64,000 nucleotides of DNA from Anaerofustis butyriciformans (GTDB lineage: Bacteria > Bacillota > Clostridia > Eubacteriales > Anaerofustaceae), in contig NZ_JAYFFH010000004.1 in the NCBI RefSeq assembly GCF_036289385.1, forward strand, positions 62,001 to 126,000, read 5' to 3'. The notes beneath the pieces were generated by a model. The model worked only from the letters and a program-made list of their open reading frames with translations, did not search any database and was not told the DNA's origin. This document shows, one piece after another, positions 27,111 through 35,641 of the stretch. Position 1 is the first letter of the stretch. Each line of letters starts with the position of its first letter. A program made the position numbers and the translations under genes.

Positions 27111-27572
27111 ATGATTTATTATTTAATTGTAATTTTGTGTATAATTATAGATCAAATAAGTAAATATATCGTTATAAATAATTTAAAACCTATTGGAAGC
27201 ATACCTATAATAAAAAATGTTTTTCATCTTACTTACTGTGAAAACACTGGCGCTGCTTTTAGTATGTTTTCAAAAAACACAGCAGTGTTAACAGCAGTAA
27301 GTTTAGTATTTATTTTTCTAGTATTTTTCTTTTTATTAAAAAGCATCAAAAAGGGAAAAACATCAAAAATCATGTCTTTCGGTCTTGCTTTTATATTAGG
27401 AGGAGCAATTGGAAATTTTATAGATAGATTCTTCCATGGTTTTGTTACAGACTTCTTTGATTTTAGACTTATAAATTTTGCTATTTTTAATGTAGCAGAT
27501 ATATTTATTACAATCGGGGCAATACTATTTTGTATATATGTTATTTTTACAAAAGACGAAAAAATATTTTAA
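27111..27572 (+). CDS. lspA: Lipoprotein signal peptidase
   Basis: 153 residues with four membrane helices. The two catalytic aspartates are D105 in GNFIDR and D130 in FNVADIF, and the NTGAAFSMF motif (45-53) is present. It is the type II signal peptidase that cuts prolipoproteins before the lipid-modified cysteine; a substrate candidate (the lipobox protein at 55320-56135) is in this window. AGAGG lies before the ATG. It is transcribed alone from an extended -10 promoter and followed by a terminator. Confidence 0.96.
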   Translation: MIYYLIVILCIIIDQISKYIVINNLKPIGSIPIIKNVFHLTYCENTGAAFSMFSKNTAVLTAVSLVFIFLVFFFLLKSIKKGKTSKIMSFGLAFILGGAIGNFIDRFFHGFVTDFFDFRLINFAIFNVADIFITIGAILFCIYVIFTKDEKIF

Positions 27573-27606
27573 AAAGAATAGACAAAAGTTTATTCTTTTT
27601 ATTTTA
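27571..27606 (+). terminator. Intrinsic terminator of lspA
   Basis: Arms AAAAAGAATA/TATTCTTTTT with a 10-base loop and a following T-rich tract, starting at the lspA stop codon. Confidence 0.7.
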
Positions 27607-27615
27607 AGAATAAAA

Positions 27616-27627
27616 GAACAAATGTTC
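27616..27627 (+). promoter_or_regulatory. LexA (SOS) box of uvrB
   Basis: GAACAAATGTTC matches the Gram-positive LexA/DinR box GAAC-N4-GTTC exactly, including the inner purine/pyrimidine preference (A-A-A-T). It sits 3 bases before the -35 element of the uvrB promoter, where LexA binding would repress transcription. This predicts DNA-damage induction of uvrB. Confidence 0.85.
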
Positions 27628-27630
27628 ATT

Positions 27631-27660
27631 TTGTTATATACTTTATAAACACTATATGAT
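27631..27660 (+). promoter_or_regulatory. uvrB promoter
   Basis: TTGTTA (27631-27636), 18-base spacer, TATGAT (27655-27660), about 38 bases before the uvrB start and directly after the LexA box. Confidence 0.65.
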
Positions 27661-27698
27661 AAAATATGTTAATAAAATATTTTTAAAAAGGAGAAAAA

Positions 27699-29687
27699 AT
27701 GCCAAAATTTAAAGTACATTCACCTTTTGAACCTTCAGGAGGACAACCTGAAGTAATAGAAAAACTATCAAACAGCATATTAAACAATGAAAGAGATCAA
27801 ACACTTCTTGGTGTTACTGGCTGCGGGAAAACTTATATTATGGCAAAAATAATAGAAAAAGTTCAGCGTCCTGCTCTCATAATGGCACATAACAAAACAT
27901 TAGCAGCTCAACTTGCAAATGAGTTTAGAAGTTTCTTTCCTGAAAATGCGGTAGAATATTTTGTAAGCTACTACGATTATTATCAACCGGAAGCATATGT
28001 TCCCGGTAGAGATTTATATATAGCAAAAGACTCAAGCATAAACGATGACATAGATAAACTTCGTCACTCAGCAACATCTGCATTATTTGAAAGAGATGAC
28101 GTAATAATCATTGCATCTGTAAGCTGTATATACGGACTTGGTAGTCCAATTGATTATAAGGAAATGGTTTTATCATTAAGACCCGGAATGATAAAAGAAC
28201 GAGATGATGTAATAAGAAAGTTAATTGATATACAATATACAAGAAATGATATTGATTTTCACAGAGGAACTTTCAGAGTAAGAGGAGATAGCGTAGAAAT
28301 ATTCCCTGCAAATAGCAGTGAAGAAGCAATAAGAGTTGAATTCTTTGATGATGAAATAGACAGAATCGTTGAAATAAACTCCATTACCGGAGAAATTTTA
28401 AGAAGTTTAAAACATGCTTTTATTTACCCTGCAAGCCACTATGTTACAAACGAAGAAAATATAAACAGAGCAATAAAATCAATAAGCGAAGAGTTAAAAG
28501 TAAGGGCAAAAGAATTTGAAGATAATGGGAAATTACTTGAAGCACAAAGAATAAGGGAAAGAACTAATTATGATATTGAAATGCTAAGAGAAATCGGTTC
28601 TTGCAAAGGAATAGAAAACTATTCAAGACATATAAACAATCTTCCTGCGGGAGCACCTCCTTATACTCTTTTAGACTACTTCCCTAAAAATTATGTAACT
28701 TTCATAGACGAATCCCATGTTACCGTCCCTCAAATAAGAGGAATGTATGCAGGAGATAGAGCAAGAAAAATGAATCTTGTTGATTATGGATTCAGACTTC
28801 CTTCAGCTTTAGATAACAGACCTTTAAACTTTGAAGAATTTGAAGAAAGAATGAATCAATTAGTCTATGTTTCAGCAACTCCTAATGATTATGAAAAAGA
28901 CTTATCAACAACAATAGCAGAATGTATTGTTCGTCCAACAGGTCTTATTGACCCTAAAATTACCGTTAAGGAAACAAAAGGGCAAATTGAAGATTTAATA
29001 GGTAGAATAAAAGAAAAAACTGCAAAAAAAGAAAAAGTTCTGGTAACAACTCTTACAAAAAGAATGGCAGAAGATTTAACAACATATTTAAGTGAAGTGG
29101 GAATAAGAGTTGAGTATCTTCACTCTGATGTAGACACAATAGAAAGAATGAAGCTTATTAAAGACTTAAGAGATGATGTTTTTGATGTTTTGGTAGGTAT
29201 AAACCTTTTAAGAGAAGGACTTGATATACCGGAAGTATCCTTAGTTGCTATTTTAGATGCCGATAAAGAAGGATTTTTAAGAAGTGAAACATCACTTATT
29301 CAAACAATAGGAAGAGCCGCAAGACATTTAGACGGCGAAGTTGTAATGTATGCAGACACAATAACAGCTTCCATGGATAAAGCCATAAAAGAAACAGAAA
29401 GAAGAAGAAAAATACAAACAAAATATAACAAAGACCATAACATTACACCTAAAGGAATAGTAAAATCTACGGATAATGCTATGTCTGCACTGTCAATGGA
29501 AGATATCGAAGATAAAAAATCAGCTAAAATCCAAAAGAGAAATAAAAAAGACTTTAACAAAGATATTGATGAAGAAATTGAACTTCTTACAAAACAAATG
29601 AAATTATATGCTAAAAATCTTGAATTTGAACTTGCTGCAAAAGTCAGAGATGAAATTGAACAATTAAAAAAATTAAAAACAAAATAA
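27699..29687 (+). CDS. uvrB: UvrABC system protein B (excinuclease subunit)
   Basis: 662 residues, full length. Walker A GVTGCGKT at 38-45, the beta-hairpin region YYDYYQPEAYVP used for damage verification, helicase motifs through DEIDRIVEIN, TFIDESHVT, QTIGRAARH, and a C-terminal UVR domain (about 625-658) that contacts UvrC. It is the DNA-damage verification helicase of nucleotide excision repair. AAAAAGGAG precedes the ATG. uvrA and uvrC are not in this window; uvrB stands alone between terminators under a LexA box. Confidence 0.98.
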   Translation: MPKFKVHSPFEPSGGQPEVIEKLSNSILNNERDQTLLGVTGCGKTYIMAKIIEKVQRPALIMAHNKTLAAQLANEFRSFFPENAVEYFVSYYDYYQPEAYVPGRDLYIAKDSSINDDIDKLRHSATSALFERDDVIIIASVSCIYGLGSPIDYKEMVLSLRPGMIKERDDVIRKLIDIQYTRNDIDFHRGTFRVRGDSVEIFPANSSEEAIRVEFFDDEIDRIVEINSITGEILRSLKHAFIYPASHYVTNEENINRAIKSISEELKVRAKEFEDNGKLLEAQRIRERTNYDIEMLREIGSCKGIENYSRHINNLPAGAPPYTLLDYFPKNYVTFIDESHVTVPQIRGMYAGDRARKMNLVDYGFRLPSALDNRPLNFEEFEERMNQLVYVSATPNDYEKDLSTTIAECIVRPTGLIDPKITVKETKGQIEDLIGRIKEKTAKKEKVLVTTLTKRMAEDLTTYLSEVGIRVEYLHSDVDTIERMKLIKDLRDDVFDVLVGINLLREGLDIPEVSLVAILDADKEGFLRSETSLIQTIGRAARHLDGEVVMYADTITASMDKAIKETERRRKIQTKYNKDHNITPKGIVKSTDNAMSALSMEDIEDKKSAKIQKRNKKDFNKDIDEEIELLTKQMKLYAKNLEFELAAKVRDEIEQLKKLKTK

Positions 29688-29709
29688 ACTCCATAAGGGA
29701 GTTTTTTTG
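29687..29709 (+). terminator. Intrinsic terminator of uvrB
   Basis: Arms AACTCC/GGAGTT with a 5-base loop, overlapping the uvrB stop and followed by seven T. Confidence 0.75.
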
Positions 29710-29767
29710 TTCTATTTTTTTATAAAGCCAATATATATTAATAAATAATATTTTTAGGAGAAAAACT

Positions 29768-30049
29768 ATGGACAACAAAAATATAACAGATCAAAGACTT
29801 GAATTATACAACAGAGGCAATTTAAAAATAAATGATTGTCTTGATGTTCATAACTTTAATGACGAAACGGTGGTTCTTGAAACATCTCTTGGAATTCTTA
29901 CCATAAACGGGGAAGAATTAAAAATTGAAAAACTAAATTTAGAAGAAGGAGAAATTGCCTTAAACGGAAATATTTATGCCCTAAATTATGACGATGATAT
30001 AACATTTATGGAAAAATCCTCAGGATTATTTTCAAAGATATTTAAATAA
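29768..30049 (+). CDS. yabP: Sporulation protein YabP
   Basis: 93 residues, family size. The YabP/YqfC fold is visible in RLELYNRGNLKINDCLDVHNF shortened to its core (L-x-L-x-N-R-G-x-L), TSLGILTINGEELKI and the LNLEEGEIALNG turn. YabP is a mother-cell sporulation protein of endospore formers. It is followed by yabQ with a TAATGA stop/start overlap and then divIC, the same order as in Bacillus and many Clostridia. AGGAG lies before the ATG. It is the best evidence in the window for a sporulating lineage. Confidence 0.9.
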   Translation: MDNKNITDQRLELYNRGNLKINDCLDVHNFNDETVVLETSLGILTINGEELKIEKLNLEEGEIALNGNIYALNYDDDITFMEKSSGLFSKIFK

Positions 30050-30624
30050 TGACTGATACAATTTATTCACAATACCTAATCCTTTTTGAAACCTTTTACG
30101 GAGGTTTCATTTTGGGAGTTATGTATCACACAATAACTATAATAGTTTATGCCATAACAAAAAAAATAAATTTATCGGATTTATGTTTTTGTCTTGTAGG
30201 TGCAGTATTTACCATTGATTTATTCTTTAAGACCACATATTTTGATTTAAGATATTATAGCATTTTAAGTTTTATCATGGGATTTATCGCTTATTACTTT
30301 ATAATATCCCCCATCTATAAAAAGCTTCTGTTTTTTATCACATCAAAAATAGGTCTTACAAATAAAAAAATAAAAAGAAAAATAAACATCAAAAAAAATA
30401 AAATAAAAAAGAAATACAAAGGGCCTATACTAAAAATTAAAACTTTATTAAAACATATTTTATCTATTCCAATAAAAATAAAAATAAGTTATAATAATTT
30501 TAGAATATATAAAAAAGAAGGAATAGGTATTAATGAGAAGAGAAAATTATTCTTTACAAAATACCAACAGCAGTATAGATGCAAAAAGAAGAATAGGAAA
30601 AAGGAAAAAAAGACGTGCGGGTAA
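30049..30624 (+). CDS. yabQ: Spore cortex protein YabQ
   Basis: 191 residues, close to the usual 190-210. Four hydrophobic segments (about 11-33, 43-58, 65-78 and 84-104) followed by a very basic tail. The start FETFYGGFILGVMYHTI is typical of YabQ, a mother-cell membrane protein needed for spore cortex formation. It overlaps yabP by one base. Its last 92 bases overlap the start of divIC in another frame, an unusually long overlap, and its final lysine-rich residues carry no visible constraint, so the true length may be shorter in function. Confidence 0.83.
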   Translation: MTDTIYSQYLILFETFYGGFILGVMYHTITIIVYAITKKINLSDLCFCLVGAVFTIDLFFKTTYFDLRYYSILSFIMGFIAYYFIISPIYKKLLFFITSKIGLTNKKIKRKINIKKNKIKKKYKGPILKIKTLLKHILSIPIKIKISYNNFRIYKKEGIGINEKRKLFFTKYQQQYRCKKKNRKKEKKTCG

Positions 30625-30904
30625 GAAAAAAAGAGTTATTACTTTAATTCTAATTATTACCTTTGTTCTTTTTGCGGGCAGAATGCTTACACTTGAATAT
30701 AAATATTATACTTTAAACAAAACAAAAGAAGAACTTTCTCAGCAAATAGAAGAAGAAAATTTAAAGTCAAAAGAATTAAGCGAAGAACTTGAGAATTCAA
30801 ACAGCAAATCATATATAGAATACCTTGCAAAAAAATATTTGGGACTTATTTATCCTGATGAAAAAGTATACGTAACAAACGAAGGGGACAATAAAAGTGA
30901 GTAG
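30533..30904 (+). CDS. divIC: Septum formation initiator family protein (DivIC/FtsL-like)
   Basis: 123 residues: a basic cytoplasmic N-terminus (1-33), one membrane helix (VITLILIITFVLFAG, about 35-50), a coiled coil (about 55-95) and a C-terminal YLAKKYLGLIYPDEKVY motif characteristic of DivIC. It acts in the FtsB/FtsL/DivIC-DivIB subcomplex at the division septum, with the coiled coil outside the membrane. The start lies 92 bases inside yabQ with a weak AGG site, and a later ATG within the frame is not present before the membrane segment. It overlaps tatD by 8 bases. Confidence 0.85.
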   Translation: MRRENYSLQNTNSSIDAKRRIGKRKKRRAGKKKRVITLILIITFVLFAGRMLTLEYKYYTLNKTKEELSQQIEEENLKSKELSEELENSNSKSYIEYLAKKYLGLIYPDEKVYVTNEGDNKSE

Positions 30905-31673
30905 TTTTTTATTTGACACACATGCACATCTTAACGATGAAGCTTTTGATGAAGACTTAACAGATGTAATAAAAAAATTACAAAGTGAAAATATAGAAGG
31001 GGTTGTAAATGTTGGTTACGATCTTGAGTCCTCAATAAAAGCCATTGAACTTAGTAAACAATATGACTTTTGTTATGCATCGGTAGGACTTCATCCTCAT
31101 GACAGCAAAGACTATAACAAAATCCTTGAAAATGAATTTATTAAACTTACAAAAGAAAATGATAAAGTAGTCGCCTACGGAGAAATAGGACTTGATTATT
31201 ATTATGATAATTCTCCAAGGAACATACAAAAAGAAGTATTTATAAAACAAATCAAAGTTGCAAATGAGTTGAACAAACCTATCATAGTACATTCAAGAGA
31301 TGCCGTAAAAGATACATATGATATTTTAAAAGAATATTTAGGTAGTAATACAGGAATAATTCATTCTTGTTCGGCTTCTGCGGAAATGGTAAAAGAATAT
31401 TTAAAACTTGGACTTTATATATCTTTTTCAGGAAGTGTTACATTTAAAAATGCTGAAAATGTAAGAAATGCGGCAAGAGCTGTGCCTTTAAACAGACTTC
31501 TTATTGAAACAGACTGTCCTTACTTAACCCCTGTACCTCATAGAGGAAAGAGAAACGACCCTTCCTATGTAAAACACACTGCAAAACAGCTTGCAGATCT
31601 TAATAATATAAGTTATGAAGAATTAGTTGAAATTACAAATAATAATGCAAAAGAAATATTTGGAATAAAATAA
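30897..31673 (+). CDS. TatD-family metal-dependent hydrolase / DNase
   Basis: 258 residues, family size. Metal-binding motifs: FDTHAHLND at the N-terminus, GEIGLDYYYD, VHSRDA, and ETDCPYLTP near the C-terminus; all ligands are present. The usual HCF motif reads HSC here (IIHSCSAS). TatD proteins show 3'-5' DNase or D-tyrosyl-type phosphodiesterase activity and the cell role is uncertain. The start is GTG, 8 bases inside divIC, with AAGGGG about 8 bases before it. Last gene of the yabP transcript, followed by a terminator. Confidence 0.92.
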   Translation: MSSFLFDTHAHLNDEAFDEDLTDVIKKLQSENIEGVVNVGYDLESSIKAIELSKQYDFCYASVGLHPHDSKDYNKILENEFIKLTKENDKVVAYGEIGLDYYYDNSPRNIQKEVFIKQIKVANELNKPIIVHSRDAVKDTYDILKEYLGSNTGIIHSCSASAEMVKEYLKLGLYISFSGSVTFKNAENVRNAARAVPLNRLLIETDCPYLTPVPHRGKRNDPSYVKHTAKQLADLNNISYEELVEITNNNAKEIFGIK

Positions 31674-31701
31674 AAAAGGAATGCAAAACATTCCTTTTTT
31701 T
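31673..31701 (+). terminator. Intrinsic terminator of tatD
   Basis: Arms AAAAAGGAATG/CATTCCTTTTT with a CAAAA-type loop and a T run, directly after the stop codon. Confidence 0.88.
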
Positions 31702-31773
31702 ATATAAAATTTTTTTAATAAACACAAATTATTCAGTTTAATCAAATACTAAAAATTTGAACTTTATTTTATA

Positions 31774-32421
31774 TTATTGTAATACTATTTTAGCAATATC
31801 AGATGGTTTATCTGCAATATGAGTTGGTTTGCAATTTTCGATTTCTTCTCTTTCTCCATAACCATAAGTTACACCGATTGTATCAAGACCATTTTCAACG
31901 CCGCCTTCAAGGTCATTGTATCTGTCTCCTACCATACAAACCTCACTTTTATCCTCTACACCCATATGTTCCATAGCCATTCTTATAAAATCACCTTTTG
32001 AACCTCTGGTTTGAGTCCAGTTGTTTCCAACAATAATATCAAAATATTTTGCAAGATCTAAATGTTTTAATTGCAAAACAGAAGCCTCTTCCGGTTTATT
32101 TGTAGCAATAGCCATTTTAACGCCATTATCAAATAAAGTCTTTAACATTTCAGGAATTTCTTCATATATTTTACATTCATAAATCCCTTTTTCTTTAAGT
32201 CGTTTCATATGTATTTTCATGGCTGCTGCACCGTCTTCTTTGCTAAAACCATATTTTGTAATAATTGTTTTAGATAAAGGAGGCCCAAGAAGTTTTCTTA
32301 TATTATCAACGCTTTCTTCAACCCCATATGCTTTAAGTGCTTTTTGAAAGCATTTGCAAATACCTTCATGAGAATCTAAAATTGTACCGTCTAAATCGAA
32401 TACCACATATTTATATTTCAT
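31774..32421 (-). CDS. HAD-superfamily phosphatase (Gph/PGP-like), copy 1
   Basis: 215 residues. Catalytic aspartates D9 and D11 in FDLDGTILDS, motif II IATNKPEE, and motif IV VGDRYNDLEGG. A helical cap (about 16-85) places it with phosphoglycolate-phosphatase-like C1-cap HADs; the substrate is not predictable. It is the same length as the gene immediately upstream (32441-33088) and aligns without gaps, with about two thirds of residues identical by eye, so the pair is a tandem duplication. The two are 19 bases apart and co-directional. Confidence 0.9.
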   Translation of the reverse strand: MKYKYVVFDLDGTILDSHEGICKCFQKALKAYGVEESVDNIRKLLGPPLSKTIITKYGFSKEDGAAAMKIHMKRLKEKGIYECKIYEEIPEMLKTLFDNGVKMAIATNKPEEASVLQLKHLDLAKYFDIIVGNNWTQTRGSKGDFIRMAMEHMGVEDKSEVCMVGDRYNDLEGGVENGLDTIGVTYGYGEREEIENCKPTHIADKPSDIAKIVLQ

Positions 32422-32440
32422 ATTATTACCTCATAATTTA

Positions 32441-33088
32441 TTATTTAAGTACAATATCAGCTATTTCAAGAGGTGTTTTTGCAATATAAGTAGGTTTGCA
32501 ATTTACAATTTCTTCTTCAGAACCATAACCATATGTTACACCGATTGTATCAAGACCGTTTTCTACACCGCCTTCAAGGTCATTATATCTATCCCCTACC
32601 ATTACAGCATCTTTTTTATCTTCGACACCAATAGCTTCCATTGCCCATTTAATAAATTCTGCTTTTGTTCCTCTTGTTTGTTCTTCATTGTTTCCAACAA
32701 TAAAATCAAAATAATCTTTTAATTTTAAATGTTCAAGTTGTTTTATTGAAATTTCTTCAGGTTTGTTTGTTGCTATTGCAATTTTAATTCCGTTTTCTTT
32801 TAATTTATCAAGCATTTCAAACATTCCATCATAATACTGTGCATCATAAATACCTTTTGTTTTAAGATAATTCATATGAAGTTTCATAGCAGCTTTGCCG
32901 TCTTCTTCACTAAAACCATATTTTGTAATAATTGTTTTAGATAAAGGAGGTCCAAGAAGTTTTTTTATATTTTCCAAACTTTCTTCAACTCCATAAGCTT
33001 TTAAAGCACCTTGAAACCCCTTACAGCTTCCAAGCTGTGAATCAACGATTGTTCCGTCAAGATCAAATATTACATATTTGTACCCCAT
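32441..33088 (-). CDS. HAD-superfamily phosphatase (Gph/PGP-like), copy 2
   Basis: 215 residues with D9 and D11 in FDLDGTIVDS, IATNKPEE and VGDRYNDLEGG, all intact. The invariant block LLGPPLSKTIITKYGFS is shared word for word with the neighbouring copy, while the cap surface differs, which suggests a change in substrate choice after duplication. It lies 16 bases from the end of the processing protease gene on the same strand, so protease-HAD-HAD may be one transcript. AGGAG precedes the ATG. Confidence 0.9.
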   Translation of the reverse strand: MGYKYVIFDLDGTIVDSQLGSCKGFQGALKAYGVEESLENIKKLLGPPLSKTIITKYGFSEEDGKAAMKLHMNYLKTKGIYDAQYYDGMFEMLDKLKENGIKIAIATNKPEEISIKQLEHLKLKDYFDFIVGNNEEQTRGTKAEFIKWAMEAIGVEDKKDAVMVGDRYNDLEGGVENGLDTIGVTYGYGSEEEIVNCKPTYIAKTPLEIADIVLK

Positions 33089-33104
33089 TTTACTTCTCCT
33101 TTTA

Positions 33105-34322
33105 CTACTTGATTTTTTGTTTTAAATATGATAACGCTTTTTGCAACTGATTGTCTTCATCAAGCGTTAATTTACTTATTGCTTTGTCGCTCTCAGCCTT
33201 AACAGTAACATCAGGAGTAATGCCTTTTTGATGAATTTGATGTCCTTTTGGGCTTAAGTATTCATCAATTGTTATTGTAATGCCCGAACCGTCATTAAGA
33301 GTTTTTACCTCTTGTATAATACCTTTACCATAGGATTTTTCACCTATAATGGTTGCCATTTCATTATCTTGTAAAGAACAAGATAATATTTCAGAAGCAG
33401 ATGCAGAATTCCCGTTTACAAGAACAACAATAGGAACTTTTGCATATTCATCCGTAACATCTTTTTCTGTTTGTGTTTCACCTGTTTTATTGGTTGTTGA
33501 AATTATTGTCATATCTTTTTTTAATAGTAAATTTGCTATATCTGTTGCCTCGTTTACAAGTCCGCCAGGATTATCCCTTAAGTCTATAACAAGACCTTTC
33601 ATATTTTTATTACTAAATTCATCATAATATTTTTCAAAGTCACTGGCAACATCACTTGCAAATTCACTTATTCTTATATAACCTATTTCATCATCCATCA
33701 TTTTGCCCGTAACATATGTTGCTTTAACTTTATCTCTTGTTATTGTCATTTTTACTTCTTTATTATTTCTTAAAACAACAACATCTACTTCTGTTCCCTT
33801 TTTCCCTCTTAGTTTGTTTGAGGCTTCTGATACACTTACGTTTGATGAATCAAAGTCATCAATTTTTATAATAATATCTCCTGCTTTCATTCCGGCTTCT
33901 TCAGCAGGAGAACCTTGGAATACGGAATCAACTAAAACAGCGCCATCTTCATTGTTCATAATTTGTACGCCAATACCATAAAACTCACTGTCAAGTTCTG
34001 AAGTATATTCTTCAAACTCTTCTTCAGTATAATAATTTGTATACAAGTCTCCTGTACCCTTTGCAAGACCTTTAAATGCATAATCCCATAAATCTTGTTC
34101 GTCTAATTCTTTATAATAATCTTCCTGTATTAATTCTTCCAGTGCAATCAACTTTGTGATATTTTTTGCACTTGTAGAACTTGGAGTATTTATAAGCACC
34201 TTATTACCAATTGCCATATTACATGACGCCGTTACAAGAAATGTTAAAAGATTTGTTATAATAAGCAAACCCGCAACAACGGCTATTACAATTATTTTAC
34301 CTTTATTTTTTTTGTTTTCCAT
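33105..34322 (-). CDS. S41-family C-terminal processing peptidase
   Basis: 405 residues: an N-terminal membrane anchor (about 9-33), a short helical region, a PDZ domain (about 112-198) with GIGVQI and SPAEEAGMKAGDII, and the S41 protease core. The catalytic pair appears to be Ser308 (NSASASEI) and Lys333 (SYGKG), spaced 25 residues as in the CtpB family. These proteases cut C-terminal or loop sequences of extracytoplasmic targets; some act in sporulation signalling, but no partner is visible here. AAAGGAAAG stands before the ATG. Confidence 0.93.
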   Translation of the reverse strand: MENKKNKGKIIVIAVVAGLLIITNLLTFLVTASCNMAIGNKVLINTPSSTSAKNITKLIALEELIQEDYYKELDEQDLWDYAFKGLAKGTGDLYTNYYTEEEFEEYTSELDSEFYGIGVQIMNNEDGAVLVDSVFQGSPAEEAGMKAGDIIIKIDDFDSSNVSVSEASNKLRGKKGTEVDVVVLRNNKEVKMTITRDKVKATYVTGKMMDDEIGYIRISEFASDVASDFEKYYDEFSNKNMKGLVIDLRDNPGGLVNEATDIANLLLKKDMTIISTTNKTGETQTEKDVTDEYAKVPIVVLVNGNSASASEILSCSLQDNEMATIIGEKSYGKGIIQEVKTLNDGSGITITIDEYLSPKGHQIHQKGITPDVTVKAESDKAISKLTLDEDNQLQKALSYLKQKIK

Positions 34323-34506
34323 ATTTACTTTCCTTTATGTCTATTTAACTACTATATTATATGTCATCACTTTTTTAATATCAATATTTAAAAATAAAAA
34401 CCTGATTTTTAATTTTTGAAATATACAATAATCATTTTATCACTTTAAAAATTAATTCTTTTCTGATAAACTTTATTTTGATAATTTATAAAAAAGGAAA
34501 TTTCAA

Positions 34507-35640
34507 ATGAATAAATTAAATATAGTTGCTACCTGTACATTTGGTCTTGAAAGAGCATTAAAAAGAGAAATTATAGATTTAGGATATGATATAGATAAAG
34601 TTGAAGATGGGAAAATATATTTTAAAGGAAACTACAATGATATGATGAAAGCAAATCTTCATCTTAGATGTGCCGACAGAGTTCTTATTTTCCTTACAAG
34701 CTTTGATGCTTTTTCTTTTGATGAACTTTTTGACAAAACAAAAGATTACCCTTGGGAAAACATTTTTGATAAAAATGCAGGATTTAATCCTACAAAAATA
34801 ACAACGGTAAAATCAAAACTTTATTCAAAAAGAGACATACAAAAAATAATAAAAAAAGCAATAGTAGAAAGACTGAAAAATAAATATCATACAAAAAGAC
34901 TAAGCGAAGAAGGAGCATATTATCAAATAATCGTAAACATAAAAAAAGATAAAGTAAGTTTATTTTTAAATACTTCCGGAGAAGGTCTTCATAAAAGAGG
35001 ATACAGAGAAAACGCACTAAAGGCTCCATTAAAAGAAACATTGGCAAGCGGAATAATAGAACTAAGCGGATATAGAGGAGACAGACCATTTAGCGATATA
35101 ATGTGTGGAAGCGGAACAATAATAATAGAAGCAGCAATGAAAGCGAAAAACCTTGCTCCGGGACTTAACAGACATTTTGCATTTGAAAATTGGAAAGAAT
35201 TTAATAAAAAAGAATTTGATTTAATTAAAACACAGGCAAAAGAAAATATTATCCCTGCGCCTATAAGGCTACTTGGGAACGACATAGATTACAAAGCAAT
35301 AAAAGTAGCAAACGAAAATGCAAAAAAAGCAGGTGTTGATGATGCCGTGGCATTTCAAAAAATGGACATGAGAGAATTTAGATCAAAGAAGAAAAACGGA
35401 ACAATGATTGTAAATCCGCCTTATGCAGAAAGAATTGGAGAAGAAAAAGAAGTAATAAAATTATATAAAGATTTCGGCAAAGTATATGAAAACTTGGAAG
35501 ATTGGAAATTATTTGTACTTTGTGCACATCCTCTTTTCCAAAAGCACTTTGGTAAAAAAGCAGATAAAAACAGAAAACTGTTTAATGGCAACATGCTTTG
35601 TTACCTATATCAATATTATCCAAATAAAGGAAATAAATAA
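34507..35640 (+). CDS. THUMP-domain class I SAM-dependent RNA methyltransferase
   Basis: 377 residues. N-terminal ferredoxin-like/THUMP region (about 1-160, including HLRCADRVLIFLTSF), then the methyltransferase core with the UPF0020 helix PLKETLASGII, the motif I-type MCGSGTIIIEAA and the catalytic NPPYAERIG. This is the RlmL/RlmK N-terminal-half type (YpsC in Bacillus), expected to form N2-methylguanine in 23S rRNA or tRNA. AAAGG lies before the ATG. It is followed after one base by prmC, so two nucleic-acid/protein methyltransferases share a transcript. Confidence 0.9.
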   Translation: MNKLNIVATCTFGLERALKREIIDLGYDIDKVEDGKIYFKGNYNDMMKANLHLRCADRVLIFLTSFDAFSFDELFDKTKDYPWENIFDKNAGFNPTKITTVKSKLYSKRDIQKIIKKAIVERLKNKYHTKRLSEEGAYYQIIVNIKKDKVSLFLNTSGEGLHKRGYRENALKAPLKETLASGIIELSGYRGDRPFSDIMCGSGTIIIEAAMKAKNLAPGLNRHFAFENWKEFNKKEFDLIKTQAKENIIPAPIRLLGNDIDYKAIKVANENAKKAGVDDAVAFQKMDMREFRSKKKNGTMIVNPPYAERIGEEKEVIKLYKDFGKVYENLEDWKLFVLCAHPLFQKHFGKKADKNRKLFNGNMLCYLYQYYPNKGNK

Positions 35641-35641
35641 A

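Noticed and set aside
30533..30624. Frameshift or sequencing error at the yabQ-divIC junction
   Set aside because: Both proteins have family-typical lengths and intact motifs in their own frames, so overlap is the simpler reading.
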